The notes: generated by a model not told the origin, from the sequence alone. A DNA stretch of 64,000 nt from Acidobacteriota bacterium (GCA_016710075.1 JADJLO010000011.1:1-64000); one strand, 5' to 3'. Positions 36,434-45,984 are shown, counted from the first letter of the stretch. Made by a program: numbers and translations.

Positions 36434-37546
36434 ATGAAGACCCTTCTGCGTGAATTGATTTTTCCGCTGATCGCAGTGATTTGTGCATTTTTGATAGGCG
36501 GGTTGATTGTCATCATTATTGGCGACAATCCAATCGAGGTGTACAGATTATTGATAACCAGCTCATTTGGGCTTTTCGATGCGGTAGGGAATTTCACCTT
36601 TGATAACTGGGGCTATACTCTGTTCTATGCGACGCCACTGATATTCACCGGCCTTTCGGTGGCGCTGGCTTTAAAATGCGGTCTGCTCAACATCGGAGCG
36701 GAAGGGCAGTTATGCGTTGGAGCATTCGCGGCAGCCTGGGTTGGGATCACCTTCTCCGGGCTTCCTGGCGGCATTCTCATCCTCATCTCAATTATGGCGG
36801 CGATGATTGCCGGGGGAATCTGGGGAGCCATCCCCGGGATTCTCAAGGCAAAGTTCGGATCTCATGAGGTGATCAACACGATCATGCTTAATTTCGTCGC
36901 CATAGGTCTTGTCAGCTATCTGACACAGAATCATTACAAGGCCCAGGGCGATCCGATTATGCAGACGATACCGATCGCCGCACAGGCTCACCTTGCCAGG
37001 TTCAATACATTGCTGTCGCCTCTGGGCATCAACTTTCCCCAGAGGATCCCGCTCAACCTCTCATTTCTCCTCGCTCTGCTTGCTGGCTTTCTCGTCTGGG
37101 CATTCCTATGGAGAACGAAGTGGGGGTATGAGATCCGCGCGGTTGGATCGAATCCAACCGCGGCAGAATATGGCGGGATAAATGTCCGGAGGCAGATCGT
37201 GCTGGCGATGTCTTTATCGGGCGCTCTGGCCGGCCTGGTAGGCGTCAATGAGGTGCTTGGCTACAGGTATCGCTATTATCACGATTTTTCTCCCGGATAT
37301 GGCTTCGCCGGAATTGCAGTGGCGTTGCTTGGCAGAAATCATCCGGTTGGAGTGGTGCTGGCCGCGATTCTATTTGGTGCGCTCAATCGCGGTGGATTGT
37401 TCGTCGATATTTTCACGGACAAGGTTTCCAAAGACCTGGTGCAGGTTTTGCAGGCGATCATTATTTTATTCGTTGCGATGGAGGCTTTATTCAGAGGGAC
37501 GCTGACGAGGTTTCTGCCGGCATGGGGTGCGACGAAATCGAAATGA
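36434..37546 (+). CDS. Nucleoside-type ABC transporter permease 1
   Basis: A polytopic permease of about 370 residues in the BPD_transp_2 family (YufP/RbsC-like). About nine or ten transmembrane helices are visible. GLLNIGAEGQLCVGAFAAAWVG and GAIPGILKAKFGSHEVINTIMLNFVA are the signatures of simple-sugar/nucleoside permeases. It pairs with the next permease, and nucleoside salvage enzymes follow, so nucleosides are the likely substrate. The ATP-binding and lipoprotein components that normally precede it are not here. The start is ATG 36434; the earlier in-frame ATG adds unconserved sequence. Confidence 0.88.
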   Translation: MKTLLRELIFPLIAVICAFLIGGLIVIIIGDNPIEVYRLLITSSFGLFDAVGNFTFDNWGYTLFYATPLIFTGLSVALALKCGLLNIGAEGQLCVGAFAAAWVGITFSGLPGGILILISIMAAMIAGGIWGAIPGILKAKFGSHEVINTIMLNFVAIGLVSYLTQNHYKAQGDPIMQTIPIAAQAHLARFNTLLSPLGINFPQRIPLNLSFLLALLAGFLVWAFLWRTKWGYEIRAVGSNPTAAEYGGINVRRQIVLAMSLSGALAGLVGVNEVLGYRYRYYHDFSPGYGFAGIAVALLGRNHPVGVVLAAILFGALNRGGLFVDIFTDKVSKDLVQVLQAIIILFVAMEALFRGTLTRFLPAWGATKSK

Positions 37547-37586
37547 AGCCGGCTTGCGGCTGCAGAAAGGCGAACTGAGAAAAACT

Positions 37587-38515
37587 ATGTTCCGCAATAT
37601 CTTCAATTACACGCTGATAGCATCTACCATCAGGCTTTCCACGCCGCTCATCCTTGCCGCCCTTGGAGGGTTGTACGCCGAGCGGAGCGGCGTCATCAAT
37701 ATCGCACTTGAGGGGATGATGCTTGCGGGAGCATTTACTGCCGCGGTGGTTACAGTCTTCACCCATAACCCATGGATTGGAATCATGGCGGCCGTTTGCG
37801 CCGGCCTTCTGGTGGCAGGGCTGCACGCGGTTGCGACGATCAGCTACCGTGCGGATCAGGTCGTCAGCGGGACGGCCATCAATATTCTTTTTCTGGGGGT
37901 TCCCGCTCTTTTATCCGGCGCGTTGTTTGAATCAACCGGGGCGACGCCGCAACTGCCCAGAGACCAGGTGCTCCCCGATGTGATGTTTTTCGACCCGGAG
38001 AAGAGTCCCGCTCTCTCATCGATTTTCAACCAGAAGCCGCTGGTTTATGCGGCATTTATCCTGACTATCCTGACTGCCTTCATACTTTACCGATCCCGAT
38101 TCGGGTTGCGGCTGCGTGCTGTCGGAGAGAACCCCGAAGCGGCCGATACCGCCGGCGTAAGCGTAACGAGGATGAGATATTCAGGAGTCCTTATTTCAGG
38201 AGCTTTGGCGGCGCTCGGTGGCGCCTATCTTTCAATCGGCCAGAATTCGCTGTTCACGCGGAACATGACAGCCGGCCGTGGCTTTATCGCTCTGGCTGCG
38301 CTGATCTTCGGTAAGTGGGATCCGCTCGAGCATTGCTGGCCTGCCTGCTTTTCGGTTTCGCAGAGGCAATTTCGATAAGGATGCAGGGAACCGTCAATAT
38401 TCCCAATCAATTCATTCAGATGATACCTTACGTCCTGACGATGGTGGTGCTGGCGGGCCTGATCAGAAGAGCCACACCGCCAAAAGCGCTCGGAACCTCT
38501 TATGTTAAAGAATAG
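37587..38515 (+). CDS. Nucleoside-type ABC transporter permease 2, frameshifted
   Basis: The second BPD_transp_2 permease (YufQ-like), about 309 residues when restored. Characteristic GLYAERSGVINIALEGMML and SYRADQVVSGTAINIL are present, with about eight transmembrane helices. The first frame leaves the family pattern after FGKWDPL and stops at 38378. One added C near 38327 restores DPLRALLACLLFGFAEA and continues to 38515. Start ATG 37587. The two permeases presumably form a heterodimer. Enzyme genes follow within 45 bases. Confidence 0.87.
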
Positions 38516-38559
38516 CGGGGAGTTGCCGGTTTCAATGGTACCTGGAGGAGATTTTTCAG

Positions 38560-39405
38560 ATGAATCCATCAATATTCGATCGTGCTCAAACATCTGCACG
38601 ATATCTAAGCGGACTACTAAACAGGGAGATCGATATCGCCGTCGTTCTGGGGTCCGGACTGGGGACTTTCGCGGAAACCCTGGTAGACAAGATTATCATT
38701 CCATACGAAGAGATCCCTGATTTTGTCAGATCGACGGTTGAAGGCCACACCGGGCGGCTTGTTGCCGGCACGCTGCCCGGAACATCTATTTTTGTCGCGG
38801 TAATGCAGGGAAGATTCCACTACTATGAAGGTTATTCCCTGGATGAAGTGACGCTTCCGATCAGAGCATTTCATGCCATGGGAGTAGATAAAATTGTTCT
38901 GACGAATGCGGCCGGAGGTATTAATCTTAATTTCAAGTCAGGCGACTTCATGCTCATCAGCGACCACATCAATTTCATGATGGTCAGCCCGCTCAGGGGC
39001 AAGCATGATCAACGACTGGGTCAGAGATTCCCGGATATGACGGAAGTCTATTCAAGAGAATATCGCCAGATTGCCCAGGAAGTCGCTTCTGAACTGGGGC
39101 TTCAGTTGCAGGCTGGGATTTATATGGCATTACAGGGCCCCAATTACGAAACGCCGGCAGAGATCCGGCTTATGAGATTACTTGGCGCTGACGCCGTGGG
39201 AATGTCGACAGTCCCCGAAGCCATCGTCGCCAAGCAGATGGGAATGAATATTCTCGGCATCTCTCTGATTACCAATGCCGCGGCAGGGGTTCTCGACACT
39301 CCGATCAATCATGAGGAAGTGATGAAGACCGGGGAGTTCGTCAGCGAGCAATTCTGCCACCTGCTTAGAAGAATCATCGAAAGAATCGGATCCGGGCATA
39401 AATAA
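38560..39405 (+). CDS. punA: Purine nucleoside phosphorylase, trimeric type
   Basis: Cytoplasmic enzyme cleaving inosine/guanosine with phosphate to base and ribose-1-phosphate. Length 281. Motifs of the PNP/MTAP family: VVLGSGLGTFAE, EGHTGRLVAG, GRFHYYEGY, LTNAAGGIN, GPNYETPAE and SLITNAAAG. The Glu in NYETPAE and the Asn in TNAAAG are the 6-oxopurine-recognising pair, so PNP is favoured over methylthioadenosine phosphorylase, which has Asp at the Asn position. It sits directly behind the nucleoside permeases. Confidence 0.94.
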   Translation: MNPSIFDRAQTSARYLSGLLNREIDIAVVLGSGLGTFAETLVDKIIIPYEEIPDFVRSTVEGHTGRLVAGTLPGTSIFVAVMQGRFHYYEGYSLDEVTLPIRAFHAMGVDKIVLTNAAGGINLNFKSGDFMLISDHINFMMVSPLRGKHDQRLGQRFPDMTEVYSREYRQIAQEVASELGLQLQAGIYMALQGPNYETPAEIRLMRLLGADAVGMSTVPEAIVAKQMGMNILGISLITNAAAGVLDTPINHEEVMKTGEFVSEQFCHLLRRIIERIGSGHK

Positions 39406-39454
39406 ATAGAGATTTTCGATCTGATGCGGAAATCGAATTTGAATAATCAATCAT

Positions 39455-40084
39455 ATGATAATTGGAATTTGCGGCGGGACTGGTTCCGGAAAGACGACGG
39501 TAGCAAGGCGCATCCTCGAAAATGTGAACGAGGAATATGTGGCTTATCTGCAGCATGACAGCTATTACAGGAATCTAGGAGACATGCCCCTGGAGTTGAG
39601 ACATCGGATCAATTTCGATCACCCCGATGCCCTCGACAATGACCTGTTTATCAATCACGTCCGGGCTTTGAGAGCTGCTGAGACGATCGAGATGCCGCTC
39701 TATGACTTCTCGATTCATACCCGGAGGAAAGAGACGGTCAGGATGGACCCCAAGCCCATCATGATCCTCGAAGGCATACTGATATTTGTCGACGCTACAT
39801 TGCGTGAATTGATGGATATCAAGATCTTTGTCGATACGGCGGATGACCTGAGATTTATCAGGAGACTCAAGCGGGACGTCCAGGATCGAGGGCGATCGAT
39901 GGAATCGGTCATCAAGCAGTATCTCGATACGGTCCGGCCGATGCACGAACAGTTTGTCGAGCCATCCAAGCGTCATGCTGATGTGATCATTCCCGAAGGG
40001 GGTTATAATGCCGTCGGTATCGACCTGATTTCCGGAAGGATACAGGCCCAGCTTCAATCAGAGCTGTCAAAGGCGGGAAGATGA
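39455..40084 (+). CDS. udk: Uridine/cytidine kinase
   Basis: A 209-residue P-loop kinase phosphorylating uridine and cytidine. It has Walker A GGTGSGKTT near the N-terminus, the substrate-binding HDSYYRNLGDMPLE and FDHPDALDND motifs, PLYDFSIHTR, and a lid with RLKRDVQDRGRS. It overlaps the next gene, cdd, by four bases (ATGA), so the two are translationally coupled. Together with PNP and Cdd it completes salvage of imported nucleosides. Confidence 0.96.
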   Translation: MIIGICGGTGSGKTTVARRILENVNEEYVAYLQHDSYYRNLGDMPLELRHRINFDHPDALDNDLFINHVRALRAAETIEMPLYDFSIHTRRKETVRMDPKPIMILEGILIFVDATLRELMDIKIFVDTADDLRFIRRLKRDVQDRGRSMESVIKQYLDTVRPMHEQFVEPSKRHADVIIPEGGYNAVGIDLISGRIQAQLQSELSKAGR

Positions 40085-40524
40085 ATCCCCACCGAGACAA
40101 CCTCATGCATGAGAGTGAACTTTTGAAAGAAATATCGACTGCTGAACTTGTCGAAATAGCCCGAAAGGCCCGCGAAAACGCGCACGCTCCTTATTCCAAA
40201 TTCAAGGTTGGTGCAGCCGTGCTGGCAAGAGACGGAAGAGTCTTCACCGGCTGTAATATTGAAAATTCAAGCTATGGATTAACCATCTGCGCCGAACGCG
40301 TTGCCCTGGTGAAAGCCATATCTGAAGGCGCAGTTGATTTCATCAAAATTGCGGTAATAGCCGATACACGAACACCCGTGCCCCCTTGTGGTGCGTGCCG
40401 GCAGGTGATTTTAGAGCTATGTGGGAAAGACGCAATAGTCGTAATGGCCAATCTAAAGGGTGACAGTGAATCCAGAGGAATCACTGATCTCTTACCTGCG
40501 CCATTTGATCGAAGCTATCTATAA
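40081..40524 (+). CDS. cdd: Cytidine deaminase
   Basis: A 147-residue zinc enzyme deaminating cytidine/deoxycytidine to uridine. The zinc and proton-shuttle motifs CAE (TICAERVAL) and PCGACRQ are intact, with the FKVGAAVLARDGRVFTGCNIENSSYG substrate region in two parts around them. Length typical of the small tetrameric type. Start at 40081 overlaps udk; an ATG at 40105 is also possible. Confidence 0.95.
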   Translation: MNPHRDNLMHESELLKEISTAELVEIARKARENAHAPYSKFKVGAAVLARDGRVFTGCNIENSSYGLTICAERVALVKAISEGAVDFIKIAVIADTRTPVPPCGACRQVILELCGKDAIVVMANLKGDSESRGITDLLPAPFDRSYL

Positions 40525-40538
40525 TCTTTGCGGATAAT

Positions 40539-41405
40539 ATGTTCCCATTTCTGATTCCCATCTTAGTCTTGATGTCGATCTCCGTTTTCCCGCAGGATCC
40601 GGCATTTGAAGAAAAAGCTGTTTCGATGGTTCAAGCCATGCCGGTTAAAAAGTTTGACCCTCGTCTGCCGGAGCGAAGTCTGATCGCCTGGCTCGGTCAG
40701 ATCACCGGCCAGCGTGCCGGCATAAACTGGCAATTGAGCGAGTGCGGCGAGGCGGCAGGCAAGTCGGGTGAGATAAATGCCTGTGTGGACGTTACGGCGA
40801 CAATATCAGAGACCAAAAATATCTTTATTCAGATTCTGGTCGGCACCTTCAGCTCCGGTCTGATTGGGGAATCCAAAATCAGATTCATCGCGATAGAGCA
40901 GAAGGGAAAACTCTTTGGTGTATCAAAACTGGCTGATCTTCCCGATTTGTTAAAAACTGAAATAATCAGACCGAGGCCGATTCCGGTAATCCTGCGCGTA
41001 GCCGGAAGGCAACCGATCAGTATTGCCTTGTCCGGCCAGTACCTGAATTCACTCGCCGGTTCATCGATTAAACCTCCGGCGATGCTCTCAACCTTCACAA
41101 ATGACATCCCGAAACCATTACCACGCAGAGTGTCAGAAGGAGTCTTACTCGGGAACATCATCAATAAGATCATGCCGGTATATCCCATCTCTGCCAGGCA
41201 ACTTAAAATTCAGGGAGAGGTGCGTGTAGAAATTGTCATTGAAGAAACCGGTCGTGTGATCGAGGCCAGAGCGGTTGACGGTCACCCGATGCTGCGCCAG
41301 GCCGCCGAGGAAGCGGCCAGAAAATGGACTTTCAATCCGACATACCTGAATGGCAAGGCCGTCAGAACACAGGGGATTTTGAGATTTGTATTCAGCAATC
41401 CATGA
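40539..41405 (+). CDS. Exported protein with C-terminal TonB-like domain
   Basis: A 288-residue protein with a signal peptide (cleavage near VFPQD). The N-terminal about 180 residues are unrecognised (WQLSECGEAAGKSGEINAC). The C-terminal 85 residues form a TonB C-terminal domain (MPVYPISARQLKIQGEVRVEIVIEETG, AAEEAARKWTFNP). Unlike TonB it lacks an uncleaved membrane anchor and Pro-rich arm, so it is probably soluble and periplasmic. It lies 14 bases after cdd. A second protein of the same plan lies two genes on. Confidence 0.78.
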   Translation: MFPFLIPILVLMSISVFPQDPAFEEKAVSMVQAMPVKKFDPRLPERSLIAWLGQITGQRAGINWQLSECGEAAGKSGEINACVDVTATISETKNIFIQILVGTFSSGLIGESKIRFIAIEQKGKLFGVSKLADLPDLLKTEIIRPRPIPVILRVAGRQPISIALSGQYLNSLAGSSIKPPAMLSTFTNDIPKPLPRRVSEGVLLGNIINKIMPVYPISARQLKIQGEVRVEIVIEETGRVIEARAVDGHPMLRQAAEEAARKWTFNPTYLNGKAVRTQGILRFVFSNP

Positions 41406-41457
41406 ACCGATTGCGGATTGAATCTTTTCCATCAGTCCGTATACGTCAGGGGGTAAT

Positions 41458-42867
41458 TTGAAACGGTATTTTTGCATTTTGCTGGTGATATTTTTCGTTT
41501 GCGGGGTGTTTTCGCCACGCAGATCGGATGCCGCGGTCAAAGACGTGGATCTCTTGATTGTCGGTGGCCAGGTCGTCACCATGAACGGCCAGGGAGTCAT
41601 CTACCCGAACGGGTATGTGGCGATACGTGGCGACCGGATTCTCGAAGTCGGTGATGCGGCCCGTTTGAAATCAAGAAATTTCAGAGCCGTAAGCATCATC
41701 AGGGCCGACAATAAGGCCGTTCTTCCGGGGCTGATCAATGCTCATACTCATATTCCAATGACCCTTCTCAGAGGTCTTGGCGGCGATGTCGATCTGCAGG
41801 AGTGGCTGACCAGATATATCTTCCCGGCCGAGGCCAAAAATGTAACGAGAGATTATGTGATCGCCGGGACGCGGCTTGGTCTGGTTGAAATGATTCGAGG
41901 CGGCACTACAACATATGCCGATATGTATTACTTCGAAGACACGATCGCATCCGAGACGAAGCGCGCCGGCGTTCGCGCAATTCTTGGCGAGACGGTCATA
42001 GATTTTCCCGCGCCGGACAACAAGACCTGGGATGAGGCTATCGGCTTTACCGAAAAATTTCTCAGGCAGTGGAAAGGGGATTCACTGATCACTCCGGCAA
42101 TTGCGCCGCACGCTCCCTATACCGTTTCAACGAGTCATCTGGAAGAGGCAAGACGTCTGGCTGAAAAGTACGATGCCCCGATTCTGATTCACCTGGCCGA
42201 GGCCGCGACTGAAACTGAATTCATCAGGACGAAATTCAATACGACTCCGGCGCTTTACCTTGAGAGTATCGGCCTGCTCTCATCCAGGGTTCTTGGAGCG
42301 CACGTTGTTCATGTCAATGACGATGAGATAGCGATTTTGAAAAAGCGCGATGTCGGAATCGCCCATTGTCCAAGCTCGAACATGAAACTCAGTTCCGGCA
42401 CTGCACCGGTGACCGCAATGTTGAAAGCCGACTTGAGAATCGGCCTTGGCACTGACGGCGCCGCTTCGAATAACGATTTGAATATGTGGGAAGAGATGGA
42501 CCTGGCGGCTAAACTTCACAAGCTCGTGACCATGAATCCGACTGTCGTGACGGCGGAAGAGGCGCTGCGAATGGCTACTATCGGCTCGGCCAGAGCCCTT
42601 CATCTCGAAAAAGAGATTGGCTCTATCGAGGCAGGCAAGAAAGCCGATATCATTTTGCTCGATTTGAGTGCACCGCATCTGACGCCAATGTATAATCTTG
42701 TCACTCATCTGGTGTATGCGGCGAAAGCTTCGGATGTCACCGATACGATCGTCAACGGAAAAGTTTTGATGAGGAATCGAAGATTGCTGACCCTTGATCA
42801 GGCTTCCGTCATGGCCGCTGCCAGAAGATATCAGAAAAAGGTGAGCGATAGTCTCAAGAGTAAATAA
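41458..42867 (+). CDS. Exported amidohydrolase of the MTA/SAH deaminase type
   Basis: A 469-residue amidohydrolase with a signal peptide (about 1-26, LLVIFFVCGVFS...SDAAV). Metal and catalytic residues are intact: NAHTHIP, PHAPY, IHLAEA and GTDGAASNN. NAHTHIPMTLLRG and NSNDLNMWEEM-like features fit the MtaD/TrzN branch (5-methylthioadenosine/S-adenosylhomocysteine deaminase, with chlorohydrolase relatives). Export is unusual for this branch. The gene lies in a nucleoside salvage cluster, so periplasmic deamination of a purine nucleoside is plausible. Start TTG 41458 with AGGGGG upstream. The substrate is not proven by sequence. Confidence 0.85.
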   Translation: MKRYFCILLVIFFVCGVFSPRRSDAAVKDVDLLIVGGQVVTMNGQGVIYPNGYVAIRGDRILEVGDAARLKSRNFRAVSIIRADNKAVLPGLINAHTHIPMTLLRGLGGDVDLQEWLTRYIFPAEAKNVTRDYVIAGTRLGLVEMIRGGTTTYADMYYFEDTIASETKRAGVRAILGETVIDFPAPDNKTWDEAIGFTEKFLRQWKGDSLITPAIAPHAPYTVSTSHLEEARRLAEKYDAPILIHLAEAATETEFIRTKFNTTPALYLESIGLLSSRVLGAHVVHVNDDEIAILKKRDVGIAHCPSSNMKLSSGTAPVTAMLKADLRIGLGTDGAASNNDLNMWEEMDLAAKLHKLVTMNPTVVTAEEALRMATIGSARALHLEKEIGSIEAGKKADIILLDLSAPHLTPMYNLVTHLVYAAKASDVTDTIVNGKVLMRNRRLLTLDQASVMAAARRYQKKVSDSLKSK

Positions 42868-42878
42868 ATAAATCCCCA

Positions 42879-44060
42879 ATGGAAAAGATGAAAATATCAT
42901 CAATAACGACATCGGTTATATTGTCCATTCTTTTGTTTTCCGGGTTTGCTCAGGAGAAGCAGCCGGTAAAGCCGGCAACTCCACAGAGCCCGGCATCAAA
43001 GCCGCCTGCGAACACGCCTCCTCGGAAAAAGGCCGACATGGCCGATAAGAACCCGGCTCAGACATCACAGGATCAGGACAGCGGTTCGAGTCCCACGGCA
43101 TTGATTGATCAGGGAAAATCTTTTTACAGATCGGTGAGATTCAAGGAAGCCCTGGCCAGGTTCGAGGCGGCTTTGAAGAAGGATCCTGATAATGACGAGG
43201 CTCTCGGCCTTGCTGCAGTGACGGCCTTCAGGCTGGATAATCAGCCGCAGTCAAGGGAATATTTCCTTCGCCGCGCTGATCTCGCCGGGCAGAAAGATAC
43301 GATCAGGTCATACTGTTTCTATAGAATCGCCCTTACCTATTGGCGAGAAGCACACGATATCGTTTCAAAGTACGGATCCATCACGGGTGATACGGTGGTC
43401 TTCAAGCTGCCGGAAACGGAGCAATCCGATGCGCGGTACAAGATCGATCTCGGCCAGGACTATGCCGAGCGGTCGCTTTCGATAACCCGGGATTACATAG
43501 AATCTCACAACATCAGAAACCTGCTCTATGCTGAGGCTGCGCTGGTCGCGCCTGATGAGAGGACGGCTTATGATCTGAGAAACAAGTCGCTTGATTCCCT
43601 GAGGCGGTCACTTGAACTCGCGGATCTTTCTTCACTGGCTAAACGCGGCGATTCGGCTGACTTCAATCAACCAACAGTCAGAATCGCGGAGTTGCCGCGA
43701 ACAAAAGAAGAGGAATCGATCCTCGTCGATCCAATGATGAGGTTCGTCGAAGGCGCAAGGGCCATCAAGCGCGTGGATGCGGTCTTTCCCAGGTCATCTC
43801 GCCCGGCAAAACCAAAAGGCGAGGCGCTTCCTGATCCTGAACCCGAACCAATTAACTCAAACGAAGTTAAGGTTGAAATCCTGATCTCAACGATAGGAGA
43901 TGTCGTTTTTGCGCATGCGGTCGATGGCAAATCCGAATGGAACGGCGCGGCAATTATTGCCGCACGAAGCTGGAAGTTTGAACCTGCACGGTTCGATGGA
44001 AAGCCTGTTCAAATCACCGGAGTCATCACTTTTGTAAACAAGGCGAGCAAGGGAAGGTGA
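42879..44060 (+). CDS. Exported TPR protein with C-terminal TonB-like domain
   Basis: A 393-residue protein with a signal peptide (cleavage near GFAQEK) and a Pro/Lys/Ala-rich linker (about 25-70). TPR-like helices lie at about 75-130 (FKEALARFEAALKKDPDND). A C-terminal TonB-like domain (about 300-388) has VKVEILISTIGDVVFAHAV and AAIIAARSWKFEPARFDGKP. It starts 11 bases after the amidohydrolase. Start ATG 42879; the ATG at 42888 may be used instead. The domain suggests contact with a TonB-type or cell-envelope partner, which is not identified. Confidence 0.78.
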   Translation: MEKMKISSITTSVILSILLFSGFAQEKQPVKPATPQSPASKPPANTPPRKKADMADKNPAQTSQDQDSGSSPTALIDQGKSFYRSVRFKEALARFEAALKKDPDNDEALGLAAVTAFRLDNQPQSREYFLRRADLAGQKDTIRSYCFYRIALTYWREAHDIVSKYGSITGDTVVFKLPETEQSDARYKIDLGQDYAERSLSITRDYIESHNIRNLLYAEAALVAPDERTAYDLRNKSLDSLRRSLELADLSSLAKRGDSADFNQPTVRIAELPRTKEEESILVDPMMRFVEGARAIKRVDAVFPRSSRPAKPKGEALPDPEPEPINSNEVKVEILISTIGDVVFAHAVDGKSEWNGAAIIAARSWKFEPARFDGKPVQITGVITFVNKASKGR

Positions 44061-44070
44061 CCGGGTTTGG

Positions 44071-44095
44071 AGTCCCGCCATCAGGCGGCAGGACT
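44071..44095. terminator. Hairpin between convergent genes
   Basis: The inverted repeat AGTCC-GCC / GGC-GGACT has an ATCA loop and one bulged base on each side. It lies 10 bases after the TPR/TonB gene and before the convergent hpt. There is no T-run. Confidence 0.5.
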
Positions 44096-44138
44096 GGACA
44101 ATTTAATTGGCCGATCGAGATGGCGGTACCCCTGACTT

Positions 44139-44696
44139 TCACACTTTTACCACGCCAATATAAGGCAGGTTGCGGTATCTCTCGGCAAAGTCCAGCCCAT
44201 ACCCCACGACGAACTTATCGGGAATGTCGAATCCGACATAATCGGCATCGACCTTGATTTTACGGCGTTCTGGCTTATTGAGCAGAGTGGCGATTCTGAT
44301 GGATGTAGCGCCTCGTGAGCGAAAGTTGTTTACCAGGTAGCTGAGAGTCAACCCAGTGTCAAGAATATCCTCGACCAGAATGATGTTGCGTCCCTCCAAC
44401 GGCTCATCGAGATCCTTTACGATTTTCACTTCTCCAGTTGAATTTGTCCCTTTCCCGTAAGTCGATACAGCTATAAAATCAAAAGTGATATTAAGATCTA
44501 TGCTGCGAGCGAGATCGCTGAGGAAAATCGAAGCCCCTTTGAGAACGCAAATGAGTTCAGGACGTCGACCGGCATAATCTCTGGTGATTTCTGCCCCCAT
44601 TTCGCGTATTCGTTTCTGGAGTTGTTGCGAGTCGATCAGGACTTCCAGATTCGGGCTGTTGAACTCTGATGTCGATGCAGCATCAGGCTCCTGCAT
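44139..44696 (-). CDS. hpt: Hypoxanthine phosphoribosyltransferase
   Basis: A 185-residue type I phosphoribosyltransferase converting hypoxanthine or guanine plus PRPP to IMP or GMP. The PRPP loop VEDILDTGLTLSYL, ELICVLKGASIFLSDL and DYVGFDIPDKFVVGYGLDF (base-binding) are all present. It completes the purine salvage begun by PNP, though it is on the opposite strand with its own promoter. Confidence 0.96.
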   Translation of the reverse strand: MQEPDAASTSEFNSPNLEVLIDSQQLQKRIREMGAEITRDYAGRRPELICVLKGASIFLSDLARSIDLNITFDFIAVSTYGKGTNSTGEVKIVKDLDEPLEGRNIILVEDILDTGLTLSYLVNNFRSRGATSIRIATLLNKPERRKIKVDADYVGFDIPDKFVVGYGLDFAERYRNLPYIGVVKV

Positions 44697-44740
44697 GATT
44701 TGGGATCTCCTTTATGGTTGATTAATCTGTGGGAAGACGC

Positions 44741-44769
44741 AATATATTTACCTGGTTGGATGGTGTCAA
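44741..44769 (-). promoter_or_regulatory. Sigma70-type promoter of hpt
   Basis: On the minus strand a perfect -35 TTGACA (44769-44764) is 17 bases from a -10 TATATT (44746-44741). The leader to the ATG at 44696 would be about 37 bases. This is the best sigma70 match I found in the window. Confidence 0.75.
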
Positions 44770-44805
44770 ATATTTAAAGAGAGAACTTCGGAATTAATAT
44801 AAATT

Positions 44806-45984
44806 ATGAACTATAGATTTCCACTTATTGAAAAGCTGCCGCCATACGTTTTTGCCGTGATCAACCATCTGAAGATGGAAGCGAGAAGGAGCGGGGAGGA
44901 TATCATCGATTTGGGAATGGGCAATCCGGATCTTGCGACTCCGGATCCGATTGTCGAGAAACTGATTGAAGCCTCTCGCAATGCGAGAAATCACAGGTAT
45001 TCGGCGTCACGCGGCATCCCGAACCTTCGGCAGGAGATATCACGATGGTATGAACGGCGGTACAACGTCAACCTGGATCCCGAGCACGAAACAATTGTGA
45101 CGATTGGCGCCAAGGAAGGCTTCTCCCATCTGGTGCTGGCTCTGGTTGAACCCGGCGACAAGGTGATAGTGCCTGACCCGAGCTATCCGATTCACTCATT
45201 TGCGGCAACGATAGCCGGTTGTGAGCTGATCAAGCTTCCGATCGATAACGGTCCTGAAGAGATGATGGAGGAACTCAGGAATCTTGAGTTTCCCAAATCC
45301 GAGCAGCCCAAAATTCTCGTCCTCTCATTCCCCCATAATCCCACCACGGTTTGTGTGGAGAAGAGCTTTTTTGAGGAAGCAGTTGCCCTTGCAAAGGAGA
45401 GAGGCTACCTGATAATCCACGATATGGCCTATGCTGATCTGGTTTTCGACGGGTACAAGGCGCCCAGCATTCTTGAGGTTCCGGGCGCGAAGGAAGTGGC
45501 CGTTGAAATGTATTCATTATCGAAAAGTTACTCCATGGCCGGATGGCGTGTCGGATTTTGCGTCGGCAACAAACAGGTGATCGCGGCGTTGACCAGACTC
45601 AAGAGCTATCTCGATTACGGGATTTTTCAACCAATTCAGATTGCAAGCATCATTGCGCTGAGGGATTGCGACCATATCGTCCCTGAGATTGTTGAAGTAT
45701 ACCGGAAGCGCCGGGATGTGCTGATCAAGGGGCTCGCCTCTGCCGGGTGGAGCGTTCCGTCGCCAAAAGGAACGATGTTCGTCTGGGCTGCAATTCCCGA
45801 GCAATTCAAAAAAATGGGATCCCTCGAATTCGCCAAAAATCTGATCACCAATGCGGGAGTTGCCGTTTCTCCCGGGATCGGCTTCGGTCACCGGGGTGAG
45901 GGCTTTGTTCGGTTCGCTCTAGTTGAAAATGAACAGCGAATATCTCAGGCCATGAGGGGAATCAAGTCGTTTCTAAACGATTGA
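44806..45984 (+). CDS. alaC: AlaC-type PLP aminotransferase (glutamate-pyruvate)
   Basis: A 392-residue class I/II aminotransferase. PLP-Lys lies in SLSKSYSMAGWRVGF; the other motifs are GMGNPDLATP, YSASRGIPNLR, PDPSYPIHS, FPHNPTT and HDMAYADLVFDG. The N-terminus EKLPPYVFAVINHLKMEARR and the overall pattern are those of E. coli AlaC, which makes alanine from pyruvate with glutamate. LL-diaminopimelate aminotransferase is the nearest alternative. The rpiB gene follows closely. Confidence 0.92.
   Translation: MNYRFPLIEKLPPYVFAVINHLKMEARRSGEDIIDLGMGNPDLATPDPIVEKLIEASRNARNHRYSASRGIPNLRQEISRWYERRYNVNLDPEHETIVTIGAKEGFSHLVLALVEPGDKVIVPDPSYPIHSFAATIAGCELIKLPIDNGPEEMMEELRNLEFPKSEQPKILVLSFPHNPTTVCVEKSFFEEAVALAKERGYLIIHDMAYADLVFDGYKAPSILEVPGAKEVAVEMYSLSKSYSMAGWRVGFCVGNKQVIAALTRLKSYLDYGIFQPIQIASIIALRDCDHIVPEIVEVYRKRRDVLIKGLASAGWSVPSPKGTMFVWAAIPEQFKKMGSLEFAKNLITNAGVAVSPGIGFGHRGEGFVRFALVENEQRISQAMRGIKSFLND

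Noticed and set aside
38560..39405. Methylthioadenosine phosphorylase identity for the PNP gene
   Set aside because: Asn in TNAAAG, not Asp, marks 6-oxopurine specificity.
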